In this document: piece by piece, positions 48,172-56,239 of the stretch
How the letters are laid out: each line of letters begins with the position of its first letter
How positions within the stretch are numbered: position 1 is the first letter of the stretch
Assembly: GCF_004366795.1 (NCBI RefSeq)
Contig: NZ_SORF01000001.1
Coordinates: forward strand, 62,001 to 126,000
Direction of reading: 5' to 3'
Length of the DNA stretch: 64,000 nt
Origin: Alicyclobacillus sacchari
GTDB lineage: Bacteria > Bacillota > Bacilli > Alicyclobacillales > Alicyclobacillaceae
Made by a program: the position numbers and the translations under genes
Notes under the pieces: generated by a model
Databases searched by the model: none
What the model was told of the DNA's origin: nothing
Seen by the model: the letters and a program-made list of their open reading frames with translations, nothing else

Positions 48172-48765
48172 ATGGCGGCACACGTCACCCATCCCAAGGT
48201 CGATGCCTTTTTTCGAGAGCTAACAACATGGAAAGAAGAATTTACCGCTATGCGGTCCCTTGCCCTCGATTGTGGTCTAACAGAAGAGCTCAAATGGGGA
48301 TGGCCTTGCTATACGGCACAAGGGAAAAATATTGTTCTCATACATGGGTTTAAGGAGTATTGTGCGCTTTTGTTTTTTAAGGGGGCTCTGCTGGCGGATC
48401 CCAAGCAGATTCTTGTCCAACAAACCGAAAACGTGCAATCGACGCGGCAAGTTCGGTTTACGACTGTTCAAGATATCCTAGCCATGGAAAACGTGCTCAA
48501 AGAGTACATCCAAAGCGCCATTGCCGTCGAACAGGCCGGCCTGAAAATCGAACGCAAGCACACAGATGACTTCCCAATTCCAGAGGAACTGCAAGTCAAG
48601 TTTGCCGAAATACCTGAGCTGAAGGACGCGTTTGGAAATCTTACACCCGGTCGCCAGCGTGCGTATCTCCTGTATTTTGCACAGCCCAAACAGACAAAGA
48701 CGCGCAGCGCCAGGATCGACAAGTATATGGACAAAATCCTGCAGGGCAAGGGCATGAACGATTGA
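48172..48765 (+). CDS. YdeI-like protein (DUF1801 family)
   Basis: 197 residues from the ATG at 48172 (GGAG nine bases upstream; the open frame extends further upstream). N-terminal DUF1801 fold (MRSLALDCGLTEELKWGWPCYTAQGKNI, residues 20-80, quoted only partly) and a C-terminal helical, basic tail (LTPGRQRAYLLYF, KQTKTRSARIDKYM). YdeI of B. subtilis has this layout; the family is uncharacterised, sometimes proposed as stress- or sugar-related. It is convergent with cotJC, and a GC hairpin separates the ends. Confidence 0.85.
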   Translation: MAAHVTHPKVDAFFRELTTWKEEFTAMRSLALDCGLTEELKWGWPCYTAQGKNIVLIHGFKEYCALLFFKGALLADPKQILVQQTENVQSTRQVRFTTVQDILAMENVLKEYIQSAIAVEQAGLKIERKHTDDFPIPEELQVKFAEIPELKDAFGNLTPGRQRAYLLYFAQPKQTKTRSARIDKYMDKILQGKGMND

Positions 48766-48780
48766 ACAGAAACGCATGCG

Positions 48781-48810
48781 CCGCCCCTGCGCCTGCTGCA
48801 TCTGGGGCGG
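48781..48810. terminator. Hairpin between the YdeI-like gene and cotJC
   Basis: CCGCCCC (48781-48787) pairs with GGGGCGG (48804-48810); 16-base loop. It is placed between the two convergent stop codons, but no T run follows on either strand. Confidence 0.5.
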
Positions 48811-48818
48811 CTCACTCG

Positions 48819-49397
48819 TTAAAACACCTTCTTCGTATGATTGTACTCCTTCAAAATTTCGACTGCTTCGCGGAACCTGAGTGAGTGGACCACTTCTCGC
48901 TCCCGCAAAAATCGCAAACTGTCTACGATATCCGGATCGTCCGTGTTATCGATGATCCACTGATATGTCGCGCGCGCCTTTTCTTCGGCAGCGATATCCT
49001 CGTACAGATCGGCGATTGGATCGCCTTTAGCCTGGATGTATGTTGCCGTCCACGGATTCCCTGCGGCGTCGTGGTAAAACAGCGCATGACTGTGATTGAC
49101 ATAGTGATCGGCCAATCCTGCCGCCCGCAATTGCTCCGGTGTAGCATCTTTCGTCAACTTATAGACCATTGTCGCAATCATCTCGAGATGAGCAAATTCC
49201 TCCGTACCGATGTCTGTCAGCAGCCCGATGACCTTGTCTGGAATTGAATAGCGTTGATTGAGATACCGGAGCGCCGCAGATAATTCACCGTCCGCACCAC
49301 CGTATTGCTCGATGAGCATTTTCGCGAGTCTCGGATCGCACTTGCTTACACGGACGGGATACTGAAGTTTTTTTTCATAGATCCAGATGGCCTTCAC
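48819..49397 (-). CDS. cotJC: Spore coat protein CotJC (manganese-catalase-like)
   Basis: 192 residues. Ferritin-like helices with metal ligands in GTEEFAHLEMI (Glu/His) and EEKARATYQW and HSLRFREAVEIL, as in manganese catalases. It is a component of the spore coat, with CotJA and CotJB. Homologues begin MWxYEKKLQYPV; here that Met is replaced by Ile (ATC at 49388), with an AGGGGGTG ribosome site six bases before it. An in-frame GTG at 49397 lies inside that site and a TAG stop is two codons further up, so either GTG or ATC initiates. Confidence 0.92.
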   Translation of the reverse strand: MKAIWIYEKKLQYPVRVSKCDPRLAKMLIEQYGGADGELSAALRYLNQRYSIPDKVIGLLTDIGTEEFAHLEMIATMVYKLTKDATPEQLRAAGLADHYVNHSHALFYHDAAGNPWTATYIQAKGDPIADLYEDIAAEEKARATYQWIIDNTDDPDIVDSLRFLREREVVHSLRFREAVEILKEYNHTKKVF

Positions 49398-49432
49398 CCC
49401 CTAGGTTGTGGCCTGTGCCATTTCGACACGGA

Positions 49433-49708
49433 TTAGACCTGCCATGGCCAAGGAGTCTGCGACCACGTCCACTTGTTGCCGCTGATGGGACTGACCCCAA
49501 ATTCATACAAGGGTCCGAATGCAGCTTCAAACTGTGTCATCAGATTGTGCTTTCGCTTCTGAAACTGAGTGAACTGCGCAAGGGCCTGCTCATCGTCCGG
49601 ATGCGTGTCGAGATACAACGTCAACTCGCAGAGGACAAAATCAATGGACTGCAACTCGTGAAGGTATTGGTAATAGGCTTTGGGCATTTGTGACGGTGTC
49701 TCGCTCAT
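49433..49708 (-). CDS. cotJB: Spore coat protein CotJB
   Basis: 91 residues from the ATG at 49708 (GGGGAGG nine bases upstream), overlapping the cotJA stop by four bases. Sequence core YYQYLHELQSIDFVLCELTLYLDTHPDDEQAL and the end GNKWTWSQTPWPW match CotJB (quoted in part). Small helical coat protein needed for CotJA/CotJC assembly in the inner coat layers. Operon order cotJA-cotJB-cotJC as in B. subtilis, 35 bases to cotJC. Confidence 0.93.
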   Translation of the reverse strand: MSETPSQMPKAYYQYLHELQSIDFVLCELTLYLDTHPDDEQALAQFTQFQKRKHNLMTQFEAAFGPLYEFGVSPISGNKWTWSQTPWPWQV

Positions 49709-49932
49709 TCGGCTTCGCCTCCCCGCGCCTCTGGTGGATACGGGCTGAAGTATTCGGGCCACAACGTTCCCTTGCGAAGCGCCTCGTGTGGAGCAAACTG
49801 TTTGCGAGCACTGGTTTGAAACGGCTGTAATACATTAGGAGGAACATTGAAGTATCTTGTACGGGGTGGGCATGGATCAAACGGACTGTGGTAGGATCGA
49901 TAGACGCGCCACTGTGACGGCGTTCTTTCCAC
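49705..49932 (-). CDS. cotJA: Spore coat protein CotJA
   Basis: About 75 residues from the GTG at 49932, which has AGGAGGGG 11 bases upstream; ATG 49956 is also open but lacks a ribosome site. PPRTRYFNVPPNVLQPFQTSARKQFAPHEALRKGTLWPEYFSPY (in part) matches CotJA, including the conserved GTLWP. Proline-rich coat protein. Overlaps cotJB by four bases (ATGA). Confidence 0.88.
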   Translation of the reverse strand: MERTPSQWRVYRSYHSPFDPCPPRTRYFNVPPNVLQPFQTSARKQFAPHEALRKGTLWPEYFSPYPPEARGGEAE

Positions 49933-50042
49933 GGTGGACAAATCCCCTCCTGTCATGGCGTGTTCAGCCAATCTATATGCAGATGGGATAACGAAAAGTC
50001 CACCGTTTCGACGAGATTTTCACGCCAACGACAACGCCTCGC

Positions 50043-50597
50043 TCAACCATGCAGCGCGATCGCGACGATCACGCCAACGACAATGCCGCCAAGGATCTCA
50101 ATCGGTTTGTGGCCCACCTGCTCATTCAACACAGGCCAATCGATCAGCCACCAAGGCACCTTGACCACCGACAAAGGGCGAATACCAGCCACCCGCTCAC
50201 CTGGGCTGGGCTTGTGTAGCGCATCGCGCGGGTGTTGCTCCCCGCCTTCACCGTTGTGTTCGAGCAGATGTTGTCCGCGGAGATCGCGCAATAGACGATT
50301 GAGCACAGCAGCTTGCCGCCCCGTTTGCCAGCGCACGCCGGCCGCATCGTACATCACGACGGCTGCAACAAAGAAGCCAATCCCCAAAACAGGGTCAGAT
50401 CCTCCCGAGTGCATCCAAAGTTCAGCAGCGAGTGCGATCACGGCTGCTGTATGGGAACTTGGCATACCGCCCGAATTTCGTACCTGTCGCCAATCCCAAG
50501 TCCGCATCTGGATCATGATAAACACCGGCTTCAACAATTGGGCGACAATCATCGCCACGAGCGGCGCGGCCCACATGTCTGACCACACGTGCAGCAA
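50043..50597 (-). CDS. YuiD-like divergent PAP2-family membrane protein (DUF212)
   Basis: About 184 residues from the TTG at 50597 (AAAGGAG nine bases upstream); the frame is open to 50636 but then overlaps ysgA by 20 bases. Membrane helices at about 6-25 and 40-60; SGGMPSSHTAAV (acid phosphatase/DUF212 motif), AAVVMYDAAGVRWQTGRQAAVLNRL, and the end LNEQVGHKPIEILGGIVVG. An insert of about 50 residues (DLRGQHLLEHNGEG to PWWLID) precedes EQVGHKP and is absent from typical family members. Function is unknown; phosphatase activity is possible. Confidence 0.85.
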   Translation of the reverse strand: MLHVWSDMWAAPLVAMIVAQLLKPVFIMIQMRTWDWRQVRNSGGMPSSHTAAVIALAAELWMHSGGSDPVLGIGFFVAAVVMYDAAGVRWQTGRQAAVLNRLLRDLRGQHLLEHNGEGGEQHPRDALHKPSPGERVAGIRPLSVVKVPWWLIDWPVLNEQVGHKPIEILGGIVVGVIVAIALHG

Positions 50598-50616
50598 GCC
50601 ATAACGCTCCTTTCTA

Positions 50617-51402
50617 CTAGCGATTTCCATCGACACTTTGCCGAAACGATTCGTACAAAAGGACGCTGCCAGCGACGGCGGCGTTCAAACTTTCTGCTTC
50701 TCCAGCCATCGGGATCGCAGTCATCATGTCGGCGAGATGGCGAACTTCCACGCTGACCCCCTGTGCCTCACTGCCAATCACGACCAGCAGATCGCCAGAC
50801 AGATTCGCCTCGTAGCACGGATCTGATCCCTCTGCCGCCGCAACAGCCACACGACCTGTTGGGTGCAAACGGCGCCAACGTTCGATGAAGGTGACACTGT
50901 CCTCGGTATACAGGTCAAGTCGAAACATGCCGCCCATGGAGGCGCGTACCACCTTTGGCGCGAATGGATCGACAGTTTGACTGCCGCAACAAACTGCCGT
51001 GTATCCAAATGCCTCCGCTGTGCGCAACAGCGTGCCGACATTGCCCGGATCCTGGATGCCATCCAAAAGGACGCAACGCGCCCCGATGGTCGGAGCCGGA
51101 TGAGGTATGTGGGCGACGGCAATCACCCCTTGCGGCGTCGTCGTATCGGCAACGGCAGCAAACGCGTTGGGCGAGAGTTCAAACCACTTGTTCAACGTTT
51201 TCGGGTGTTCCCTCAGTTCGAAAGGAACTTCGTCCGATCCGGTATCCCATAGCAAGGCATCCACTTCATACGCACTGTTGAGCAATTCGGCGACCAATCG
51301 CTTCCCCTCGGCGAGAAAGCGCCCTTGTTTCAGGCGGCCTTTCTTGGTCTTCAATTGGCTCCAGGCTCGTACGCGCTCATTATGTATCGATTCGATATAC
51401 AC
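50617..51402 (-). CDS. SpoU-family RNA methyltransferase (YsgA-like)
   Basis: 261 residues. N-terminal RNA-binding SpoU_sub_bind-like domain (YIESIHNERVRAWSQLKTKK), then the SPOUT trefoil knot: LLDGIQDPGNVGTLLRTAEAFG, VIGSEAQGV and AIPMAGEAESLNAAVAG (all three family motifs). It methylates a ribose or base of rRNA or tRNA; the target is unknown. It sits downstream of rplT on the same strand, as in Bacillus, after a terminator. GTG start with GGAAGG ten bases upstream. Confidence 0.93.
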   Translation of the reverse strand: MYIESIHNERVRAWSQLKTKKGRLKQGRFLAEGKRLVAELLNSAYEVDALLWDTGSDEVPFELREHPKTLNKWFELSPNAFAAVADTTTPQGVIAVAHIPHPAPTIGARCVLLDGIQDPGNVGTLLRTAEAFGYTAVCCGSQTVDPFAPKVVRASMGGMFRLDLYTEDSVTFIERWRRLHPTGRVAVAAAEGSDPCYEANLSGDLLVVIGSEAQGVSVEVRHLADMMTAIPMAGEAESLNAAVAGSVLLYESFRQSVDGNR

Positions 51403-51443
51403 GCCGTCACCGCCTTCCGTCCGGATCGCAAATGAGAAAAAGA

Positions 51444-51463
51444 CCCGGTCGCCAGCGACCGGG
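51444..51463 (-). terminator. Terminator of the infC-rpmI-rplT operon
   Basis: Minus strand: CCCGGTCGC (51463-51455) / GCGACCGGG (51452-51444), two-base loop, followed by TCTTTTTC. Located ten bases after the rplT stop. Confidence 0.93.
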
Positions 51464-51472
51464 ACTCTGCCA

Positions 51473-51832
51473 TCAGGCGTTCAGCTTTTCGCGTGCCACG
51501 TTGACCAATTGCGTAAATGCGGCGCCGTCCGTCACAGCCAGATCAGCGAGCATCTTGCGGTTTACCTCGATGCCGGCAAGCTTCAAGCCGTACATGAACT
51601 TGTTGTAAGACAATCCGTTCGATCTCGCTGCTGCATTGATGCGCTGAATCCAGAGACGGCGGAAGTCGCGCTTGCGAACCCGACGGTCGCGATACGCGTA
51701 CATCAGCGACTTCATAACCTGCTGTTTGGCCGTACGGAACAGCGTATGTTTGGAACCGCGATAACCGCGGGCAAGCTTCAAAATCTTCTTGTGGCGACGA
51801 CGCGTCACCTTACCACTTTTCACACGTGCCAT
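51473..51832 (-). CDS. rplT: 50S ribosomal protein L20
   Basis: 119 residues, basic, opening [20 protein letters not shown] and containing [20 protein letters not shown] and [14 protein letters not shown], the classical L20 pattern. It binds 23S rRNA and in Firmicutes also represses its own operon by binding the infC leader. It is the last gene of infC-rpmI-rplT. Confidence 0.98.
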   Translation of the reverse strand: MARVKSGKVTRRRHKKILKLARGYRGSKHTLFRTAKQQVMKSLMYAYRDRRVRKRDFRRLWIQRINAAARSNGLSYNKFMYGLKLAGIEVNRKMLADLAVTDGAAFTQLVNVAREKLNA

Positions 51833-51905
51833 AGTTGCAAATCCTCCTCAGTTGGATCGCCCGCTCATGACGAGCCAGGCGCTGGTACGTTCAGTGCTCC
51901 GGAAA

Positions 51906-52109
51906 TTATTTATAAGCGACCAACTGCTTGATGCGCTTGACGTCACTCGGCGAGACCAGCGTGGTACCGCGCAGGCGGCGTTTGCGTCCCGGTGCCTTGT
52001 GTTCAGCCTTGTGGTATGCGAACGCGTGCGGACGCTTCAGCTTGCCAGACGCCGTCCGCTTGACGCGCTTCTTGAGACCGCTGTGCGACTTCATCTTTAC
52101 CTTCGCCAT
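51906..52109 (-). CDS. rpmI: 50S ribosomal protein L35
   Basis: 67 residues from the ATG at 52109 (GGAGG nine bases upstream). MAKVKMKSHSGLKKRVKRTA and the Lys/Arg-rich remainder are diagnostic of L35. Middle gene of the operon, 73 bases before rplT. Confidence 0.98.
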   Translation of the reverse strand: MAKVKMKSHSGLKKRVKRTASGKLKRPHAFAYHKAEHKAPGRKRRLRGTTLVSPSDVKRIKQLVAYK

Positions 52110-52183
52110 ATCGTTTCTGTCCTCCAATATTGATTAGCCGGCATCCCGGCAGATCTTTTCGTATCTTCGCAACAGTGCAGAGG

Positions 52184-52705
52184 TCAAGCACTCGGCTGTC
52201 GCGGGGCGAGGATCATCACCATGTGGCGGCCTTCCAGCTTCGGCATGCGCTCGACAATCGCCTGCTCTTCCGCTGATTTGGCCAACCGCAGCAACAATTC
52301 TTGACCGAGATTTTGGTGCGTGATCTCCCGTCCACGAAAACGAACGGACACCTTGACCTTCGAACCCTCTTTCAAGAACTTGATGACGTTCTTCAATTTG
52401 ACGTTCAAATCGTGTTCGTCAATATTGGGCGTCATCCGGACCTCTTTGAGCAGAACAACTTTTTGGTTCTTACGGGATTCCTTTTCCTTCTTACTCTGCT
52501 CGTACTTGAACTTACCGTAGTCCATAATGCGGCAAACAGGCGGTTTCGCGTTGGGCGCAACATTGACCAAGTCCAAGTTTCGTTCTTCAGCCAGCCGCAG
52601 TGCATCGCGCAAAGGCATAATACCCAACTGCTGGTTTTCGGCGTCAACGACACGCACTTCGCGAGCGCGAATACCTTCGTTTACCTGATACCCTTCTTTG
52701 CTAAT
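52184..52705 (-). CDS. infC: Translation initiation factor IF-3 (ATT start)
   Basis: 173 residues when started at the ATT codon at 52705, which has GGAGGTG seven bases upstream and gives ISKEGYQVNEGIRAREVRVV, the standard IF-3 N-terminus. The first GTG in frame (52657) would remove it. IF-3 is known to use near-cognate AUU starts, as a self-regulatory device. N-terminal domain to about 75, Lys-rich linker (YEQSKKEKESRKNQK), C-terminal domain (EVRMTPNIDEHDL onward). First gene of the operon. Confidence 0.97.
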   Translation of the reverse strand: MSKEGYQVNEGIRAREVRVVDAENQQLGIMPLRDALRLAEERNLDLVNVAPNAKPPVCRIMDYGKFKYEQSKKEKESRKNQKVVLLKEVRMTPNIDEHDLNVKLKNVIKFLKEGSKVKVSVRFRGREITHQNLGQELLLRLAKSAEEQAIVERMPKLEGRHMVMILAPRQPSA

Positions 52706-52748
52706 CTGGTGTCACCTCCATGAAATCCGACCCAAACCGCAACACAAA

Positions 52749-52778
52749 AGCGCAGGCACATGTGCCTGCGCTCCCTAG
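52749..52778 (-). promoter_or_regulatory. Attenuator hairpin in the infC leader (likely L20 leader)
   Basis: A perfect 24-base palindrome at 52749-52772 (arms AGCGCAGGCACA and its complement) is followed on the minus strand by TTTTGTGTT, i.e. a terminator about 45 bases before infC. In B. subtilis L20 binding to the leader promotes termination at such a site. The L20-binding part upstream (about 52780-52910) has further hairpins but was not matched in detail. Confidence 0.75.
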
Positions 52779-52918
52779 ATGACCGTGTATCACGCGCGTA
52801 CCTATCGATTTCATGCGATATCGATAAGATTCGCGATGTCTAGGAACCTGTCAGCATACGCCAATCAGGTGAGAAGCGGCAGGCTTCTGCTTAGTCAGCT
52901 TCGTACAATAACATGCCT

Positions 52919-52947
52919 ATTCTAGCCAATATGTTTTTGAAAGTCAA
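52919..52947 (-). promoter_or_regulatory. SigA promoter of infC-rpmI-rplT
   Basis: Minus strand: -35 TTGACT (52947-52942), 17-bp spacer, -10 TAGAAT (52924-52919). It lies just after the thrS stop and gives a leader of about 205 bases. Confidence 0.8.
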
Positions 52948-52952
52948 GGTTC

Positions 52953-54899
52953 TTACGGGTCAACCAACAGCTCCTTGGCGTCGACCTCAGCACGCAAGCG
53001 CGCCGCGAACGCGTCAATGGCCATCTGACCCTGATCCCCAGCTTGATACTTGCGCACGGAGACCGTGCCCTCTTGTAACTCGCGTTGGCCAACGACGAGC
53101 GTATAAGGGATTTTGTGTATCTGCGCCTGACGGATCTTGTAGCCAATCTTGTCCGGGCGGACGTCCGCTTCGACACGCAAGCCTGCCTGGCGCAATCTAT
53201 CCGCAACTTCTTCAGCATATGCAGCAAAGTCGTCTGCCACGGATGCCACAACGGCCTGCGTCGGGGCCAACCAAGCCGGGAAAGCGCCCTTGTACTGCTC
53301 AATTAAGAACGCTGTAAAACGCTCCATCGTGCCCACGACTCCCCGGTGAATGACGACGGGACGATGGCGTTCACCATCCTCGCCGACATACTCCAAATTG
53401 AATCGGTTAGGCAAGTGAAAATCGAGTTGAACCGTAGACAGCGTCTCATCCTTGCCCAGCGCGGTACGCACCTGAACATCCAATTTCGGACCATAGAACG
53501 CCGCTTCGCCGGGTGCCTCGACGAATTCGAGACCCAGTTCCTCCATCGCCTGCCGCAGCATACCCTGCGCCAGCTCCCACATCTCGTCGTTTTGAACGTA
53601 CTTTTCGGTATTGGCGGGATCGCGATAACTCAAGCGGTGGTAGTAATCGCGGATGCCAAAATCCTTGTACACGCGCTCGATCAGCCGGACAACGCGGGTG
53701 AATTCGCTCTGAATTTGGTCTGGACGGCAGAAGATGTGCGCGTCGTTCAAGGTCATTGCACGCACTCGCTGAAGGCCGGCAAGCGCTCCAGACATCTCGT
53801 ACCTATGCATCATACCCAGCTCAGCTATGCGAATGGGCAGTTCACGGTAGCTGCGCAGATGGTTTTTATACACCATCATGTGATGCGGACAGTTCATCGG
53901 GCGCAACACGAGCTCTTCATTGTCCATCTGCATAGGTGGATACATGTCTTCGTGGTAATGCTCCCAGTGGCCCGAGATCTTGTACAACTCCACACTCGCT
54001 AGGTGCGGCGTGTAGACGTGCTGATATCCAAGCGATTCCTCGAGATCGACGATATAGCGCTCAATCGTGCGCCGGATCTTTGCGCCATTCGGCAGCCAAA
54101 GCGGCAGACCCTGCCCAACCTCTGGCGACAGCATAAAAATGTCGAGTTCCTTGCCCAAGCGACGGTGATCGCGTTCGCGTGCCTCTTGCTGAAGGCGATT
54201 GTACTCGTCGAGATCGGACTTCTTCGCAAACGCCACAGCGTACAGGCGCGTCAGCATCTCGCGATCCGAATCCCCCCGCCAGTACGCACCAGCCAGGTTA
54301 CCCAGTTGGAACACTTTGATCCGGCCAGTGGACGGAAGATGAGGACCACGACAAAGATCGACGAACTCGGCCTGGCGATAGATGGTCAACGTCGTCTCGG
54401 CGGGCAAATCGCGGATGATCTCGACCTTAAACCGATCCTCGCGTGCCTCAAACATCTGTAAGGCATCTTCCCGCGAAATGACCTCGCGAACGACCGGATA
54501 GTCCGCATCAATGATTTTCTGCATCTCTTGTGCGATGAGCGGCAGGTCTTCCGGTGTGAAGTCGTGATCGGCAAAATCGTAATAAAAGCCGTTTTCGATC
54601 ACGGGCCCTATGGCGAACTTGGTGCCTGGAAACAACCGCGCGACTGCCTGCGCCATGACATGCGCACACGTATGCCGCATCACGTCGACACCTTCCGGAT
54701 CTTTTAACGTCAACAGCTCCACTTGTGCGCCGTCGGCGATTTCACGAGCGAGATCGACAACTTGTCCATCCGCCTTCGCCGCCACAGCCTCCTTGGCCAG
54801 GCGCGCGCTAATGGCGGCGGCAAGATCCGCATACGTGCTGCCAGCAGGCATGCTTCTTTCCGATCCATCTTTCAACCGAATGACGATGTCCTGTGCCAC
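52953..54899 (-). CDS. thrS: Threonyl-tRNA synthetase
   Basis: 648 residues from the GTG at 54899 (GGGAG eight bases upstream; the longer frame is not supported). TGS domain (about 1-62), editing domain with [16 protein letters not shown] (zinc-like His), then the class II core: [13 protein letters not shown], motif 2 ([15 protein letters not shown]), motif 3 region, and an anticodon-binding C-terminus ending [10 protein letters not shown]. It charges tRNA-Thr. It has a T-box leader, between ytxC and infC, the same order as in B. subtilis. Confidence 0.97.
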   Translation of the reverse strand: MAQDIVIRLKDGSERSMPAGSTYADLAAAISARLAKEAVAAKADGQVVDLAREIADGAQVELLTLKDPEGVDVMRHTCAHVMAQAVARLFPGTKFAIGPVIENGFYYDFADHDFTPEDLPLIAQEMQKIIDADYPVVREVISREDALQMFEAREDRFKVEIIRDLPAETTLTIYRQAEFVDLCRGPHLPSTGRIKVFQLGNLAGAYWRGDSDREMLTRLYAVAFAKKSDLDEYNRLQQEARERDHRRLGKELDIFMLSPEVGQGLPLWLPNGAKIRRTIERYIVDLEESLGYQHVYTPHLASVELYKISGHWEHYHEDMYPPMQMDNEELVLRPMNCPHHMMVYKNHLRSYRELPIRIAELGMMHRYEMSGALAGLQRVRAMTLNDAHIFCRPDQIQSEFTRVVRLIERVYKDFGIRDYYHRLSYRDPANTEKYVQNDEMWELAQGMLRQAMEELGLEFVEAPGEAAFYGPKLDVQVRTALGKDETLSTVQLDFHLPNRFNLEYVGEDGERHRPVVIHRGVVGTMERFTAFLIEQYKGAFPAWLAPTQAVVASVADDFAAYAEEVADRLRQAGLRVEADVRPDKIGYKIRQAQIHKIPYTLVVGQRELQEGTVSVRKYQAGDQGQMAIDAFAARLRAEVDAKELLVDP

Positions 54900-54935
54900 T
54901 ATTCGTTCTCCCTTCTGACCTTCATTGGCGAAACG

Positions 54936-55185
54936 ACAAAAAACGCCGTCACCCCTATGGGACGACGACGTCAGTCTCGTGTTTCCACCCAACTTCCCTC
55001 TGTTCTGCACGTCAGCAACAGAGGCTCTAAGCCATAACGCGGCTACACGGTCCACGTTGCGACCCGTGAACTGCTTGGAAAGTGGTGTCTTTCACGCAAC
55101 CATGGAGAACATTTACAGCCTCGATGTCCTCTCTCTGCACACGGCTTCATGCGTCAAAGCGCGTCTTTCCGCATCGCATGTTTTC
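54936..55185 (-). ncRNA. T-box riboswitch of thrS
   Basis: The T-box core reads GGGTGGAAACACGAG (54990-54976 on the minus strand), a slightly divergent form of the usual GGGTGGNACCGCG, and is followed by a terminator: a CGTC/GACG-rich stem (about 54946-54972) and TTTTTT. A plausible Thr specifier, ACC followed by A, is at 55086-55084, and an AGAGAGAG stretch near 55130 fits the AG bulge region. The 5' limit is uncertain. Confidence 0.8.
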
Positions 55186-55190
55186 ATGGC

Positions 55191-55212
55191 AAAGGGTCGC
55201 ATGCGACCCTTT
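55191..55212 (-). terminator. Palindromic hairpin after ytxC
   Basis: Perfect 22-base palindrome (AAAGGGTCGCA and complement) 32 bases past the ytxC stop. A/T-rich ends allow terminator function in the minus direction (GACCCTTT) but no long T run follows. It separates ytxC from the thrS leader. Confidence 0.65.
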
Positions 55213-55243
55213 GTTCTATCATGGACAGTACGATACAAACCGT

Positions 55244-56227
55244 TTAGATGTCAAGACCTTGCCCTTCCGCCGTCCCGTCGCTCCAGGTCAGATCCAGCGC
55301 TCCGTCGTCACCACGTAGCCGTTGCGCCTCGTGCAGCCGGCAGGCGATACAGCCTAGGCACGGTGTCACGCGCTCGCGGAAGACGCGCCGGATTGTCTCC
55401 GCAAAGCTTGGCCAGGGTGCCTCGGGATACAGATCGTGCAAAACGATGCGACATGGCGAGCGCGTGATCAAAATGCTCATGGCCAAATCCTCGCTGTCGA
55501 CGTCCGACTCGTCCGCCAATGCGGCTGCCAACACTTCCTCATCGCGAACCAATTCGCCTTCGGCGTCGGTCATCCAGATTCTTTCCGGAGCGCAGAATAC
55601 GTGCAACTCGCGCTGCACAATCGGTTGTTCATGGAGCATATAGCGCAACATCCGGAGAGATTCTTCATACTCGTCTTCCAGTCGCAACTGCCGCATGCGC
55701 CTCTCCACTTCGGCCGAGAGGGCTGTCACGAGCGGCCGCATGCGAAAACGGGCAAATGCAGGCAAGGACAGCCAATTCTCGTGCTCCATCCAGGCGCACA
55801 GATCTGAAGCCACCTTGGTCTCCCAAGTATCTAGGTCAAAGCCTGCAAAGCGCGCCTTGGCCACGCGTAAGTCATGCAGCTGAATTAGCACCGTGTACTC
55901 AATCTCGTCACCTGTCCACGCGGGCTCGCTTTGCTGCACGCGAACGACGAGTTGGCGATACAGCCAATCGCGCAACAAAGCCCCCGCCAAGATGGATGCA
56001 ACAAGTGTTTTTCGATCCGGCGGGCATTCACACCCGACATACACCACCTCACCGCTCCACCAGCGGACGGTGCTCACACAGGATGCGAGTTTTTCACATA
56101 ACGATTCGACGTCCATGCCTGGAGCCCATTCAAAGACATACAACGCTGTCGCCCCCAATGCACTTCCATACAAATCCAGACGATTCCAGTATGGAACTGG
56201 GGGCATTCGACTATACACAGCGGCCAA
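55244..56227 (-). CDS. ytxC: YtxC-like sporulation protein
   Basis: Up to 327 residues. Soluble, mainly helical in the middle (EVERRMRQLRLEDEYEESLRM), ending with EDLAMSILITRSPCRIVLHD and FRERVTPCLGCIACRLHEA. The C-terminal CxGCxxC cluster and the gene's position immediately upstream of thrS match YtxC of Bacillus, a protein of unknown function found in spore formers. The TTG at 56227 lacks a clear ribosome site, so the exact N-terminus is uncertain. It follows pepF closely (12 bases). Confidence 0.7.
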   Translation of the reverse strand: MAAVYSRMPPVPYWNRLDLYGSALGATALYVFEWAPGMDVESLCEKLASCVSTVRWWSGEVVYVGCECPPDRKTLVASILAGALLRDWLYRQLVVRVQQSEPAWTGDEIEYTVLIQLHDLRVAKARFAGFDLDTWETKVASDLCAWMEHENWLSLPAFARFRMRPLVTALSAEVERRMRQLRLEDEYEESLRMLRYMLHEQPIVQRELHVFCAPERIWMTDAEGELVRDEEVLAAALADESDVDSEDLAMSILITRSPCRIVLHDLYPEAPWPSFAETIRRVFRERVTPCLGCIACRLHEAQRLRGDDGALDLTWSDGTAEGQGLDI

Positions 56228-56239
56228 GCGCGGTGCAAC

